Assembly (NCBI GenBank): GCA_945869305.1
Contig: CAMBOH010000008.1
Coordinates: forward strand, 1-40,259
From: an uncultured bacterium
GTDB taxonomy: Bacteria; Bacteroidota; Bacteroidia; Bacteroidales; Bacteroidaceae
DNA: 40,259 nt
Direction of reading: 5' to 3'
The notes under the pieces were generated by a model. The model searched no databases and was not told the DNA's origin. It was given only the letters and a program-made list of their open reading frames with translations. Shown here piece by piece: positions 27,410 through 36,158 of this stretch; within the stretch, counting starts at the first letter, position 1, and the number at the start of each line of letters is the position of its first letter. A program made the position numbers and the translations under genes.

Positions 27410-27600
27410 AGAAAACTCCGCAGGATTTTCGTTTGCTCTGCCGAGCGCAGCCTATCTTATCTAAAGATAGTACAAGTGAGAGCAAAGCAAAAGAAAACCC
27501 CGCAGGATTTTCGTTTGCTCTGCCGAGCGCAGCCTATCTTATCTAAAGATAGTGCAAGTGAGAGCAAAGAGCCAAGCTTGCTTGAGCTTTTTGCCGAGCG
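27381..27600. repeat. 82-bp tandem repeat: two near-identical units (27381-27462, 27463-27544) and a diverged third
   Basis: AAAGATAGTGCAAGTGAGAGCAAAGCAAAAGAAAACTCCGCAGGATTTTCGTTTGCTCTGCCGAGCGCAGCCTATCTTATCT repeated with 2 substitutions; third unit keeps the ends and differs in the middle. Confidence 0.92.
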
Positions 27601-27679
27601 CAGCCTGTCAGAGGGGGCGGGCCCGGCAGCAAAACTGCCGGGAACAGTGGTCTAGGGCACGCACTACGCAAAAGACAAG

Positions 27680-27868
27680 ACAACTCGACACTTGGAAAAG
27701 ACAACTCGACACCAGGAAAAGACAACTCGACACTTGGGAAAGACAACTCGGCACCTTGGAAAAGACAACTCGACACTTGGAAAAGACGACTCGGCACTTG
27801 GGAAAGACAACTCGGCACTTGGAAAAGACAACTCGACACTTGGGCGAGACGACTCGACGAGCTGTAAG
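27680..27868. repeat. Tandem array of a 21-bp repeat, consensus ACAACTCGRCACTTGGAAAAG, 8 units plus a degenerate ninth
   Basis: Unit starts at 27680, 27701, 27722, 27743, 27765, 27786, 27807, 27828, 27849; one unit is 22 nt; no spacers. Confidence 0.95.
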
Positions 27869-27887
27869 AGGCACGCGCTGCGCGCCG

Positions 27888-27937
27888 TATAAAAAGCGTA
27901 GCCACCGAAAAGAGCGGGCGGCTCCTCTCGGTGGCTA
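27888..27937 (-). terminator. Terminator for the 27986-29902 gene
   Basis: TAGCCACCGA...TCGGTGGCTA stem (27898-27937); on the minus strand followed by CGCTTTTTATAC. Confidence 0.75.
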
Positions 27938-27985
27938 TGCCTGTTTATGCGCCCCCTTCATGGAGCGCAGGATGCTGCAACACTT

Positions 27986-29902
27986 TCAACGCTTCAGGAA
28001 TTTTGCGCGCAGGATGCCCGAAGCGCGCTGCACCTCCAGCACATAGGTGCCGGCTGGCAAAGAGGAGGGGAGGCGGAAGGTTGAACGCGTACCTGCAGGA
28101 CAATGACAGGCGGCCAGTTGGCGTCCGTCTGCCGCATACAGGTTGAACACCGTGGCCTCGGTTCCTGACAGGGAGAAAGACCCGGCATGGTACGTCAGCC
28201 CGGTTCCTTCTGTCGCGTGTATGCCTGCGGCTGTGCTGTCGCTCTCCAGGGCGCAACGGGCAGCATTCACCACGTGGCCCGTACGGCCGTCAATCAGGAG
28301 AGCCACTACGGCAGTGTGGCGCACATCGGCATCGGCCGGAAGCGTCAGCTGGGTTTCGGCACTAAGCTCGTCGCCTGCCTTCACCTGGACACCGCTCCAC
28401 ACGGCCTGACCCAGATAGTCTCCGTCGACAGCACGGGCCACCTCCTGGAACACGAAGGGGCTGATGCGCTGCGGCTGGTTCTCGAAACCGTCGAGTTCAT
28501 AAGGCGAACCTGCAAAGCCATTGTCCTGATAGTAACCGTCGGCCGTCACACTGTCCTCCACCGCCACACAGAACAGGCGGTAGCCTTCATTCTGCCCGGG
28601 CTGGGCGAAGCGGGCCTTCACCTCGACCTTCACCTGGCGGCCGTCGACTGTGGCACCAACCTGCAGGTCGGCTTCGGGCAGCCGCTCCTGCTCAGCCAAG
28701 AACCACGTTTCGAAGCCATCACCCAGTGTGGTGTAGCTCTCGCCTTGCGGCGTGTCGACCTTGTCCATCGGGTTCTTCATGTAGCGGCGGTTAATCCATC
28801 CCGAGGGGAAGCCGGGGAACTCCAACGCATGCACGTAGTCGTCCATGCTGAGCTTGTCCTCATAATGCACCGCCACACCGATAAACGATTCGGGGTACTG
28901 CCTGTGCAGCCGCTCCATGGCCACAATGCCCAGCGGGCAGTATACGCACCACATGCCCGTGGCCTCTTCGATTACCGTGCGGCGGGTGGTGGGAAAGAGC
29001 ATACCCACTACCGCTCCCCGGGCTTCGCGCGGCAAGTCGCCTTCGGTCTGAACCGAAAGCACGTAGTCCAACGTGTCGCCTACCGAGAGGCTGAGCTGCC
29101 TGTCGATAGTGAAATCGAAGCTGTCGCCGGGCTGCAGGGAGAGTCCGCTGAATGACTGTTCGAACGTCTCTCCGCCCACCCGGAACAGGGCCTTGAAGGC
29201 GGTGACAGCTTCCGTGCCACACACTTCGAAGCGGCCTGAGGGACGGAAGCCCTCGTTGTCGAACACGTAGGGCGGCACGGTCGGCTGCAGGCGGTAGCTG
29301 CCTTGTGCGCCCGCTATGAGCACGTCGTCGATGCCGAGGATTTCGCCATCGAGCGTGGTGTTGACAAAGGCCACGTAGACCTCCTTGCCTGCATAGGCAC
29401 TGAGCGAGACGCTGCGCACAGTCCACTGGTTCAGGTTCTCCTCTTCGATGGTGAGCAGGGGCGGCTGGGTGAAGTCTTCTGGGCGGTTTCCCGTTTCTGA
29501 CACACGCACCTCATAGCGGTCGCCATGCTTGGCCGTGCGGCTCAGCGAATTGGCGCGCCACTGCAGGGTGGCATTGTCGGCATACACGCACACAGCGGGC
29601 AGCACCAACCAGTCGTTGGCGGGCTGCACCTCCTCGCCGGCTGCCACCTTATACTTGGAGGCACTGGCTGCATAGTAGTTCTGTGTGCCTTCCTCGCGCA
29701 GGCATTTCCAGGCATCGCCCTGGTCAAATCCAGCCTGCACCATCGTGAAGTAGAGCTTCTGTCCATCGAGGTCGTAGGTCTGGCTTCCTTCGGGCAGGCC
29801 GTCGGTGAAGCCGGCGGACAGATAGGTTACACTTTCCTGAGCCACCCCGCGCAGTGCCGCAAGGAGACCGAGGAAGAACAGGTATGTCAGTTTCTTGTTC
29901 AT
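27986..29902 (-). CDS. Secreted Omp28-like (thioredoxin-fold-like) protein with C-terminal T9SS type A-like sorting domain
   Basis: MNKKLTYLFFLGLLAALRGVAQ signal; TVIEEATGMWCVYCPLGIVAMERLHRQYPESFIGVAVHYEDKLSMDDY...GFPSGWINRR; C-terminal FNLYAADGRQLA...LPAGTYVLEVQRASGILRAKFLKR. An alternative start at 29932 overlaps the upstream stop (ATGA). Confidence 0.82.
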   Translation of the reverse strand: MNKKLTYLFFLGLLAALRGVAQESVTYLSAGFTDGLPEGSQTYDLDGQKLYFTMVQAGFDQGDAWKCLREEGTQNYYAASASKYKVAAGEEVQPANDWLVLPAVCVYADNATLQWRANSLSRTAKHGDRYEVRVSETGNRPEDFTQPPLLTIEEENLNQWTVRSVSLSAYAGKEVYVAFVNTTLDGEILGIDDVLIAGAQGSYRLQPTVPPYVFDNEGFRPSGRFEVCGTEAVTAFKALFRVGGETFEQSFSGLSLQPGDSFDFTIDRQLSLSVGDTLDYVLSVQTEGDLPREARGAVVGMLFPTTRRTVIEEATGMWCVYCPLGIVAMERLHRQYPESFIGVAVHYEDKLSMDDYVHALEFPGFPSGWINRRYMKNPMDKVDTPQGESYTTLGDGFETWFLAEQERLPEADLQVGATVDGRQVKVEVKARFAQPGQNEGYRLFCVAVEDSVTADGYYQDNGFAGSPYELDGFENQPQRISPFVFQEVARAVDGDYLGQAVWSGVQVKAGDELSAETQLTLPADADVRHTAVVALLIDGRTGHVVNAARCALESDSTAAGIHATEGTGLTYHAGSFSLSGTEATVFNLYAADGRQLAACHCPAGTRSTFRLPSSLPAGTYVLEVQRASGILRAKFLKR

Positions 29903-29928
29903 GCCTTTCGGGGAGTTAAAAACGGACT

Positions 29929-31293
29929 TCATCGGGTGCTGCCCTTCACGAACTTTCCTTCCATTGTGCGTGCGCCCAGCTGCACCTTATATATATAGGT
30001 ACCGCCAGCCAGCGCGCCCAGACTGAGACTGCCGTTGGTGCCAGCTCCCGCCTTTGCCTGACAGGCCACGCGTCCCGTCAGGTCATACACGGTAGCTCCC
30101 GTGCATCCTTCAGGAAGCAGCAACTGCTGTCCGTCGGCCGACAAGCGGGGCTGTGCGCCCTCGGCCTGCACCGTCTCAATGCCTGTGTAGACAGGCAGGT
30201 CGGACTTCTTCAGGCGGTACACGCCGCTCTCATTGCGTATGAAGGCGGGCACGGCGTCAAACACGGCGACATACAGGTAATCCTCGTCGGCCATCATGGT
30301 CAGGGGCGACAGGTAGTAGCCGTTCTTCTCGCCCTGGACGTAGTCGGGCAGGCCGGCCGAAATGTCATACCACCGTTCGCCGGCATTGTCCGTGCAGTAG
30401 ATGCCGCGTGACTGCATACCGGCCACGAGCAGGTTGCCTTCGGCATAAAGGCAGCGCACGTCGTTGTCAATCAGCCCCTCGGGACGCGGCAGCACCTCCC
30501 AGTTCTCACCGTCGGCTGTCATCTCCAGGAAGTGGGCGTCGGGAGCCTGGTTCATCACGCTGCGCCCGCATACCAGCTTGTCGCCAAGCTTGGCCGAAAC
30601 TGCCATGAAATTGCTGTCGCTGCGCACCACGCTCCACTTCATGGTCTCCTCGTCGAGCTTGTAGACGCAGTATACGCCGAAGGCATAGAGGTCGCCGTTG
30701 AAGGAAACCAGGTTGTAGAGGTTCTCGACCATTTTGCCTCCCTGCTTCCCGTCATCGATTTCGACCGACATGCTTTCGGTGTCGGTGTTCTGCCACGTTT
30801 CGCCTTCGTCGTCAGAGTATATCACGCCGCCTCCCGTAAAGTCGGCAACGTAGAGGCGTCCCTTGTGGAAGGCCATGGCATAGCAGGCTGTCCAGTCCTG
30901 ATCGGCTGCAGCCACCAGTCCGTCGAGTGCGCGGGCATAGCTGAGCACCTCCCAGGTCTGTCCGCCATCGGCCGAGCGGACTATGTGCGCGCCCATGCCG
31001 GAGGCAAAGACGTAGCCATTGCCTTCGATGATGTCGCTGTACTGGTAGTTGGGCACATCGGTCCTCTGCCACGTCTGTCCGCCGTCGGTCGACAGGTTGA
31101 TGCCTCCCGTTTCATCCCACGTGTAGTCGGTGGCCAGCATGTGGCCCTCCTTGGTGATGTGGAAGGTATAGGTAGAGGGGAGCGTGTAGAACAGTTCCCA
31201 TTTGGCCTCTTGGGCCTCAGCGAGGACCGGAAACAGTAGGGCCAGCAGCATGGCGGCCAGACGGCAAGGTTGGGTGTAGAGTCTTGGTTTCAT
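29929..31293 (-). CDS. Secreted Asp-box (sialidase/BNR-like) beta-propeller protein with T9SS type A-like C-terminus
   Basis: Signal peptide MKPRLYTQPCRLAAMLLALLFPVLAEAQ; Asp-box motifs STDGGQTWQ, SADGGQTWE, SDDEGETWQ; C-terminal GATVYDLTGRVACQAKAGAGTNGSLSLGALAGGTYIYKVQLGARTMEGKFVK; start trimmed from 31527. Confidence 0.8.
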   Translation of the reverse strand: MKPRLYTQPCRLAAMLLALLFPVLAEAQEAKWELFYTLPSTYTFHITKEGHMLATDYTWDETGGINLSTDGGQTWQRTDVPNYQYSDIIEGNGYVFASGMGAHIVRSADGGQTWEVLSYARALDGLVAAADQDWTACYAMAFHKGRLYVADFTGGGVIYSDDEGETWQNTDTESMSVEIDDGKQGGKMVENLYNLVSFNGDLYAFGVYCVYKLDEETMKWSVVRSDSNFMAVSAKLGDKLVCGRSVMNQAPDAHFLEMTADGENWEVLPRPEGLIDNDVRCLYAEGNLLVAGMQSRGIYCTDNAGERWYDISAGLPDYVQGEKNGYYLSPLTMMADEDYLYVAVFDAVPAFIRNESGVYRLKKSDLPVYTGIETVQAEGAQPRLSADGQQLLLPEGCTGATVYDLTGRVACQAKAGAGTNGSLSLGALAGGTYIYKVQLGARTMEGKFVKGSTR

Positions 31294-31350
31294 AAGCGTT
31301 TGTTTTTGGATGAATATAAGATGATAGTTGGTTCGGATGGTTGCACGCGG

Positions 31351-31383
31351 CAAATGTAAGACAAATATCTTCAATACGCCAAA
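31351..31383 (-). promoter_or_regulatory. Candidate promoter for the 29929-31293 gene
   Basis: Minus strand TTTG-N21-TACATTTG. Confidence 0.5.
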
Positions 31384-31656
31384 CCTGTCTGCCTTAGTTT
31401 GGGCTTGAGGGCGATATTCCTCAAGTTTGACAGGTTCTTGCCGCTGGCCGGCAAGCATCTCCCAAGCGGGCTGAATGTCTGCGTGAGGTGAGAGCCACAC
31501 ATCATTTGCTCCTGTATGCCTTCTCACGCGCTTGCCTTCTCATAGCGCACATTGTCGCCTCATCCCCCCAAGGGTCGCTCCTTCTCTACGTGTCAGGATG
31601 GCTTGTGCCGAATCGGGTTGAGCCGGCGGGGGATGAAACCGAGCGTAGCAGTAAAA

Positions 31657-31686
31657 ATGCCACCGGCCTCGTGCGGCCGGTGGCAT
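31657..31686 (-). terminator. Terminator after the GH2 gene
   Basis: ATGCCACCGGCC-tcgtgc-GGCCGGTGGCAT; minus strand continues as TTTTAC. Confidence 0.85.
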
Positions 31687-31739
31687 GGTTCGTGGTTCGT
31701 TATTTATGGTCTGCTGTCAAGTGTCAGCAAGCGGGGACA

Positions 31740-34700
31740 TCAGTCGGCAATCAGGCTGAACTCTGCGCCTGAGCCGAAGTCCTGGCCGCTCCACTCGTTG
31801 AGTGCACGCAGACGGATGTAGCGGGCCTTGACGGGCTGCTTGAACATCACCTTCTTCTGCTCGGCACTACGCTCGAACTGGCCCTTCAGGATGGGTTCGC
31901 CCCATTCCTGGCCGTCCTGGCTGACGTAGATTTCATAATCCTTCACCCAGCCGTTCTGGCCCGACTGGCGCGGGAGGAAGGTGAAGCCCTTCATGGTCTT
32001 CTCTTCGGCTGCGTCGAAGTCAATCCAGTGGGGGTATTTCGTCACCGTCACGCCGTAGGCTGAATGCCAGATCGTGCCGGGGTCACCGTCTACCAAGTGG
32101 CGTCCCATGCCGCTGCCCGGCTCCTCTGACGAGACGAAGACTACCTGCAGGGGCACGCTGGTGATGGCCTCGAAGCTGCGGCTGAACTTCAGTTCGGGAT
32201 TGTCCTTGTACCATACCTGAAGCTTGCCGCCGGCACGCAGGTTGATAGGTCCGGTGTAGGGGCTGGCCTTCTTCGCGCCGTTGATGGTGTAGAGGATGGT
32301 GCGGTCCTTGTCGGGCGAGGTGAGGGTGACTTTGCCCGTCAGGTCCTGCGAGAAGTCGATGGGACGTTCGCCGCTGGCACTCACCTTGGCGTGTTCGGCG
32401 ATGACCGAAGGCATAGCACGGCCAATGTTGAGCGGACGGATGATAAAGCCGAAGCTGCAGCTCTCGCTCATGGCACGGTCGGCGCGCACAGGGCCTCCCT
32501 GTCCGCAGCTGGCACCGCCAAGGCCCGTCACCTTCGCATCGAGGTGGAGCACAGTCGAATGGCTCTTGGGCAGGCTGTGCGGGTGGGCAGCCTGGGCCAG
32601 CTGCTGCTGCGTCCAAGGCAGGGCGGAAGCACACATTTCGCCATCGGCTACGAAGAGCACGCCACGTCCGGCCTGGTTGGTCAGTGCGCACCAGCGCACT
32701 TCCTCGCGGTTACCCATAGACTGGGGCTTGGGCAGCATGATGTCCTGCTCGCCCACCTTGCCGCGGTGGTGCTCGATGAACTGGCCCGTCTTGCGGTCAG
32801 CATAGTTGTTGACAGGGCCGCGGCCATAGTAGTCGAAAGTGTTGAACGAAGCCGGCAACTCCATCACGTAGCCCAGACGGGGCAACACGACCGAAGCGCG
32901 GTTGGCCGATATGGCACTGTGAAGCTCGACCGAACCGTCGGGCCATACGGTGTAGACCTGCGTGGTGGTGAACTTGAAGTCATCGGCACCCAGTTCCTTC
33001 GTGTCCTTGTCGAAGCGGTAGGCACTTTCGGGGTCGCGGTTGCCATTTCCATACACCTGGCGGCAGCCTTCCTTGCCCTGGCTCTCTACCGTAAACACGA
33101 GCTGCACAGCGCCGTTCTTCAGCTGCTTCACCTCGCGGCTCAGAGCCTTGTGGCCCAGGTCGTAGAGTCCGTAGCGGAACCAGTCGCCCACGAAGCCTGC
33201 ACCGTCGTCGTTGTCGGTCGGGGCACGGAAGGCATCGAGCTGCGGTCCATGGCCCTTCTTCAGCACGCTCTCGTTGCCATACACGAGCTGGTCGATGGCA
33301 CCCGTAGCGTTGTCGAACACAACCTTGAAGCCGTCGCCTTCAACGGTCACGGCCTGGTCTGTCTGGTCACACTTCAGGGCATCCTTGCCGGCCGAAGCCT
33401 CGGCCAGGGCGGGAGCCTTCACGTCGGCAGCCTTCACGGGCAGCTGCTCTTCCATCTGGATGTAGCCTCGCTGGGCCCAAGGCATGTCCTTCTTCTGGAA
33501 GAACTGCACCTTCACGAAGTATTCGCCGTCGGCATCGAGCGAAGCGTAGTCGTAGGGCAGCGTCACCTCCATGCGGCCGCGGGCCTTCAGTCCAGAGGGA
33601 TTGCCGGGCACGGCCTGGATTTCGCCCACGCGGGTGCCGTCCTTCCAGAGTGACCACACGATGTCGTAGTCGCTGAGCGGCTCGAAGTAGTTCTTGTTGA
33701 ATATTTCAACCTTGCCCTGCTTCATGTCGACAGCCTTCACACCCACGTTCTGGTACACCTTCTTCACCTCGAAGTACTGTGCCTTCGGGGAGAGGTCAGG
33801 ACGCATGATGCCGTTCATGCAGAACATGCCGTCGTTCGGTTTGTTGGTCATGCCGAAGTCGCCGCCGTAGCCCCAGTAGAGCTCGCCCTTGCTGTTCACG
33901 TTGTAGATGGCCTGGTCCACCCAGTCCCAGATAGCACCTCCCACAAAGAAGTTGGTGCTCTCAATGGCGTCCCAGTAATCTACCAGTCCGCCCACGGCGT
34001 TACCCATGGAGTGGGCGTACTCCGAGATGTGGAAGGGGTAGACCATGTCGTAGGTACCCTTCACGGCACCCTGCACCCAAGCGATGGAGGGATACTGGTT
34101 GGAACCCATGTCGACGATGGCGTTGTTGCGCTCATACTGTACGGGGCGCGAGGTATCGTACTGCTTGATAGCCTTGTAAGCCTCAACGAAGTTGTTGCCC
34201 GGTCCGGCCTCGTTGCCCAAGCTCCAGATGACTACCGAGGGATTGTTGACCGTGGCGTGCACCATCTCCATGTTGCGGGCTATGTGTGCGTTCTTGAACT
34301 CAGGCACATGCGAGAGGCTGGCCTCGCCGTAGTAGTACTCGTGGCTCTCGATGTTGGCTTCGTCTTCGAGGTAGATGCCGTACTTGTCGCAGAGGTAGTA
34401 CCAGTAGGGAGCGTCGGGGTAGTGGCAGTTGCGCACATGGTTGATGTTGCCCTGCTTCATGAGGAACACTTCGCGCTCCATCTGCTCGCGGGTCACGTAG
34501 TGGCCCGTGGCAGGGTTGTTCTCGTGGCGGTTCACGCCCTTCATCTTGATGGGCTTTCCGTTGAGGTAGTAGTAGCGGCCGGCCAGTCCGAACTCGTCCT
34601 TTTCGGCGGGTGTCTGCTTGATTTCGACCTCGCGGAAGCCCACGTAGGTCGAGAAGGTCTCGACGGTCTTCCCCTTCTTGTCCTTCAGTTCGCCCACGAG

Positions 34701-35813
34701 TGTGTAGCGGTGAGGTGCCTCGGCACTCCAGGGCTTCACCTTGTTGCCGGCCGAGAGCACCACGTTGGCCTCTATTTCGCCGTTCTTGCCGATTTCGCTC
34801 ACGGGAGCGACAGCCGTTACGCCCTGCACGAGCTTGTTCTCGTCGGTGTAGAGCTTGTTCTCATAGAGTGAATAGACAATGCTGTAGCCCTTGGCCACCT
34901 TGTTGGTCAGGTTGCTCACCTGGGCTGTAATGTGGAGCGAAGCCTGCGTGTAGGTGTCGTCGTAGTCGGGAATGGCCTTGAGGTCGCGCACCTGCACCTT
35001 GGGCTTGGCCGTCAGCGACACGCTGCGGAAGATGCCGGGCAAGCGGAACATGTCCTGGGCTTCGAGGAAGGAGCCGTCGCTGTTGCGGTACACCTCGACT
35101 GCCACCAGGTTCTCGCCCTTCTTGTTCAGGTAGGGAGTGATGTCGAACTGGGCCAGGTTGCGCGAGTTCTTCGAGAAACCGACATACCGTCCGTTCACAT
35201 AGAGGTAGAAGAAAGAGTCGACGCCGTCGAAATTGAGGTAGACTTCCTTGCCTTCCCAGTCGGCGGGAATGTCGAAGGTGCGGCGGTAGGAGCCTACTTC
35301 GTTGCGGTCCTTATAGGTCAGCCAGTTCTGGGGCGGCGTGCGCATCACGCCACCTTTCCAGTCTCCCACAGCCACCTGGTGCTGGAAGATGACTTTCTGG
35401 TTCACGTAGATGGGATAGCCGTAGTTGAACTTTCCGTCGCGCTGCATGCCGGCCAGGTTCCAGTTCATCGGCACCTGCACCTTGGCCCAGGCCGAGGCGT
35501 CGAAGTCGGTGCGGTAGAAGTCCTTGGGACGCTGGTCGGGGTTCGATGCCCAGTGGAACTGCCACTCGCCGTCGAGCGACCGCCACAGGCTGCTGTTCTC
35601 GGGCAACACCTTGCGTGCCTGCTCCGCATTCTCGAACGAGAAGAACCAGGCGTGGGGCTGCTGCTTGTTGTAGGCCACAGAGTCGGGGCTTTGCCACTCC
35701 CAGCCCGTAGGGGCCGGCATCTGTCCGTAATAGAAGCCTCCGAGGGGCTGCACCTGGGCAAACGCAGGAAGGGCGAACAAGGTGGCCAATAAGGTCAATT
35801 GGGTCTTTCGCAT
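31740..35813 (-). CDS. Large secreted GH2 beta-galactosidase with C-terminal F5/8 type C (discoidin)-like domain
   Basis: 1357 aa; SLDGEWQFHWASNPDQRP, MKGVNRHENNPATGHYVTREQMEREVFLMKQGNINHVRNCHYPDAPYWYYLCDKYGIYLEDEANIESHE, VIWSLGNEAGPGNNF (GH2 acid/base region), EYAHSMGNAVGG; C-terminus PHWIDFDAAEEKTMKGFTFLPRQSGQNGWVKDYEIYVSQDGQEWG...ARYIRLRALNEWSG. Confidence 0.95.
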   Translation of the reverse strand: MRKTQLTLLATLFALPAFAQVQPLGGFYYGQMPAPTGWEWQSPDSVAYNKQQPHAWFFSFENAEQARKVLPENSSLWRSLDGEWQFHWASNPDQRPKDFYRTDFDASAWAKVQVPMNWNLAGMQRDGKFNYGYPIYVNQKVIFQHQVAVGDWKGGVMRTPPQNWLTYKDRNEVGSYRRTFDIPADWEGKEVYLNFDGVDSFFYLYVNGRYVGFSKNSRNLAQFDITPYLNKKGENLVAVEVYRNSDGSFLEAQDMFRLPGIFRSVSLTAKPKVQVRDLKAIPDYDDTYTQASLHITAQVSNLTNKVAKGYSIVYSLYENKLYTDENKLVQGVTAVAPVSEIGKNGEIEANVVLSAGNKVKPWSAEAPHRYTLVGELKDKKGKTVETFSTYVGFREVEIKQTPAEKDEFGLAGRYYYLNGKPIKMKGVNRHENNPATGHYVTREQMEREVFLMKQGNINHVRNCHYPDAPYWYYLCDKYGIYLEDEANIESHEYYYGEASLSHVPEFKNAHIARNMEMVHATVNNPSVVIWSLGNEAGPGNNFVEAYKAIKQYDTSRPVQYERNNAIVDMGSNQYPSIAWVQGAVKGTYDMVYPFHISEYAHSMGNAVGGLVDYWDAIESTNFFVGGAIWDWVDQAIYNVNSKGELYWGYGGDFGMTNKPNDGMFCMNGIMRPDLSPKAQYFEVKKVYQNVGVKAVDMKQGKVEIFNKNYFEPLSDYDIVWSLWKDGTRVGEIQAVPGNPSGLKARGRMEVTLPYDYASLDADGEYFVKVQFFQKKDMPWAQRGYIQMEEQLPVKAADVKAPALAEASAGKDALKCDQTDQAVTVEGDGFKVVFDNATGAIDQLVYGNESVLKKGHGPQLDAFRAPTDNDDGAGFVGDWFRYGLYDLGHKALSREVKQLKNGAVQLVFTVESQGKEGCRQVYGNGNRDPESAYRFDKDTKELGADDFKFTTTQVYTVWPDGSVELHSAISANRASVVLPRLGYVMELPASFNTFDYYGRGPVNNYADRKTGQFIEHHRGKVGEQDIMLPKPQSMGNREEVRWCALTNQAGRGVLFVADGEMCASALPWTQQQLAQAAHPHSLPKSHSTVLHLDAKVTGLGGASCGQGGPVRADRAMSESCSFGFIIRPLNIGRAMPSVIAEHAKVSASGERPIDFSQDLTGKVTLTSPDKDRTILYTINGAKKASPYTGPINLRAGGKLQVWYKDNPELKFSRSFEAITSVPLQVVFVSSEEPGSGMGRHLVDGDPGTIWHSAYGVTVTKYPHWIDFDAAEEKTMKGFTFLPRQSGQNGWVKDYEIYVSQDGQEWGEPILKGQFERSAEQKKVMFKQPVKARYIRLRALNEWSGQDFGSGAEFSLIAD

Positions 35814-35921
35814 AGATATAAGGTATTTGTTAAGTGAATGTCATGGCGGGAATGGGGCGGTACGCAACATGGCGGCAAGAAACGGGCGGCAAACACCCGT
35901 CAGCGCCCCACAAGGTTGGGG

Positions 35922-35952
35922 CAAAGGTAATGTAAGGCCACCGAAGGGCAAA
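35922..35952 (-). promoter_or_regulatory. Consensus promoter for the GH2 gene
   Basis: Minus strand TTTG-N19-TACCTTTG. Confidence 0.75.
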
Positions 35953-35978
35953 GAAAATGCCAAAAAGATTTTTCACAC

Positions 35979-36010
35979 TTGTCTCAACTTCAGATATTTT
36001 TCTACTTTTG
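35979..36010 (+). promoter_or_regulatory. Promoter for the M16 peptidase gene
   Basis: TTG (35979-35981), 21-nt spacer, TACTTTTG (36003-36010). Confidence 0.6.
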
Positions 36011-36158
36011 CGCATTCAACCCGCAATGCGGGCGTGCCCGCGCCCGCAACACCACTACCTGAAGACCGGGCAGCCTCATGTAGCAAACAGACGGACTGCC
36101 GCGTCAAACCTTCAAGACAACCGGAAAATCATCCTTTAAAACATATCAAACACCTAAC

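Noticed and set aside
27680-27868. CRISPR-like array
   Set aside because: Units are contiguous 21-mers without unique spacers, and no cas genes are nearby; it is a satellite-type tandem repeat.
27552-28046. ORFs encoding KTTRHLE / CRVVFSK heptapeptide repeats (27552-28046 plus, 27608-27874 minus, 27692-27892 plus, 27543-27905 minus)
   Set aside because: A 21-bp repeat keeps all frames open on both strands; no start context, signal or known domain. Most likely spurious.
31740-35813. Polysaccharide utilization locus around the GH2 and GH95 genes
   Set aside because: No SusD or hybrid two-component/ECF regulator is adjacent to either gene in this window; the only TonB receptor is far away and linked to nucleases.
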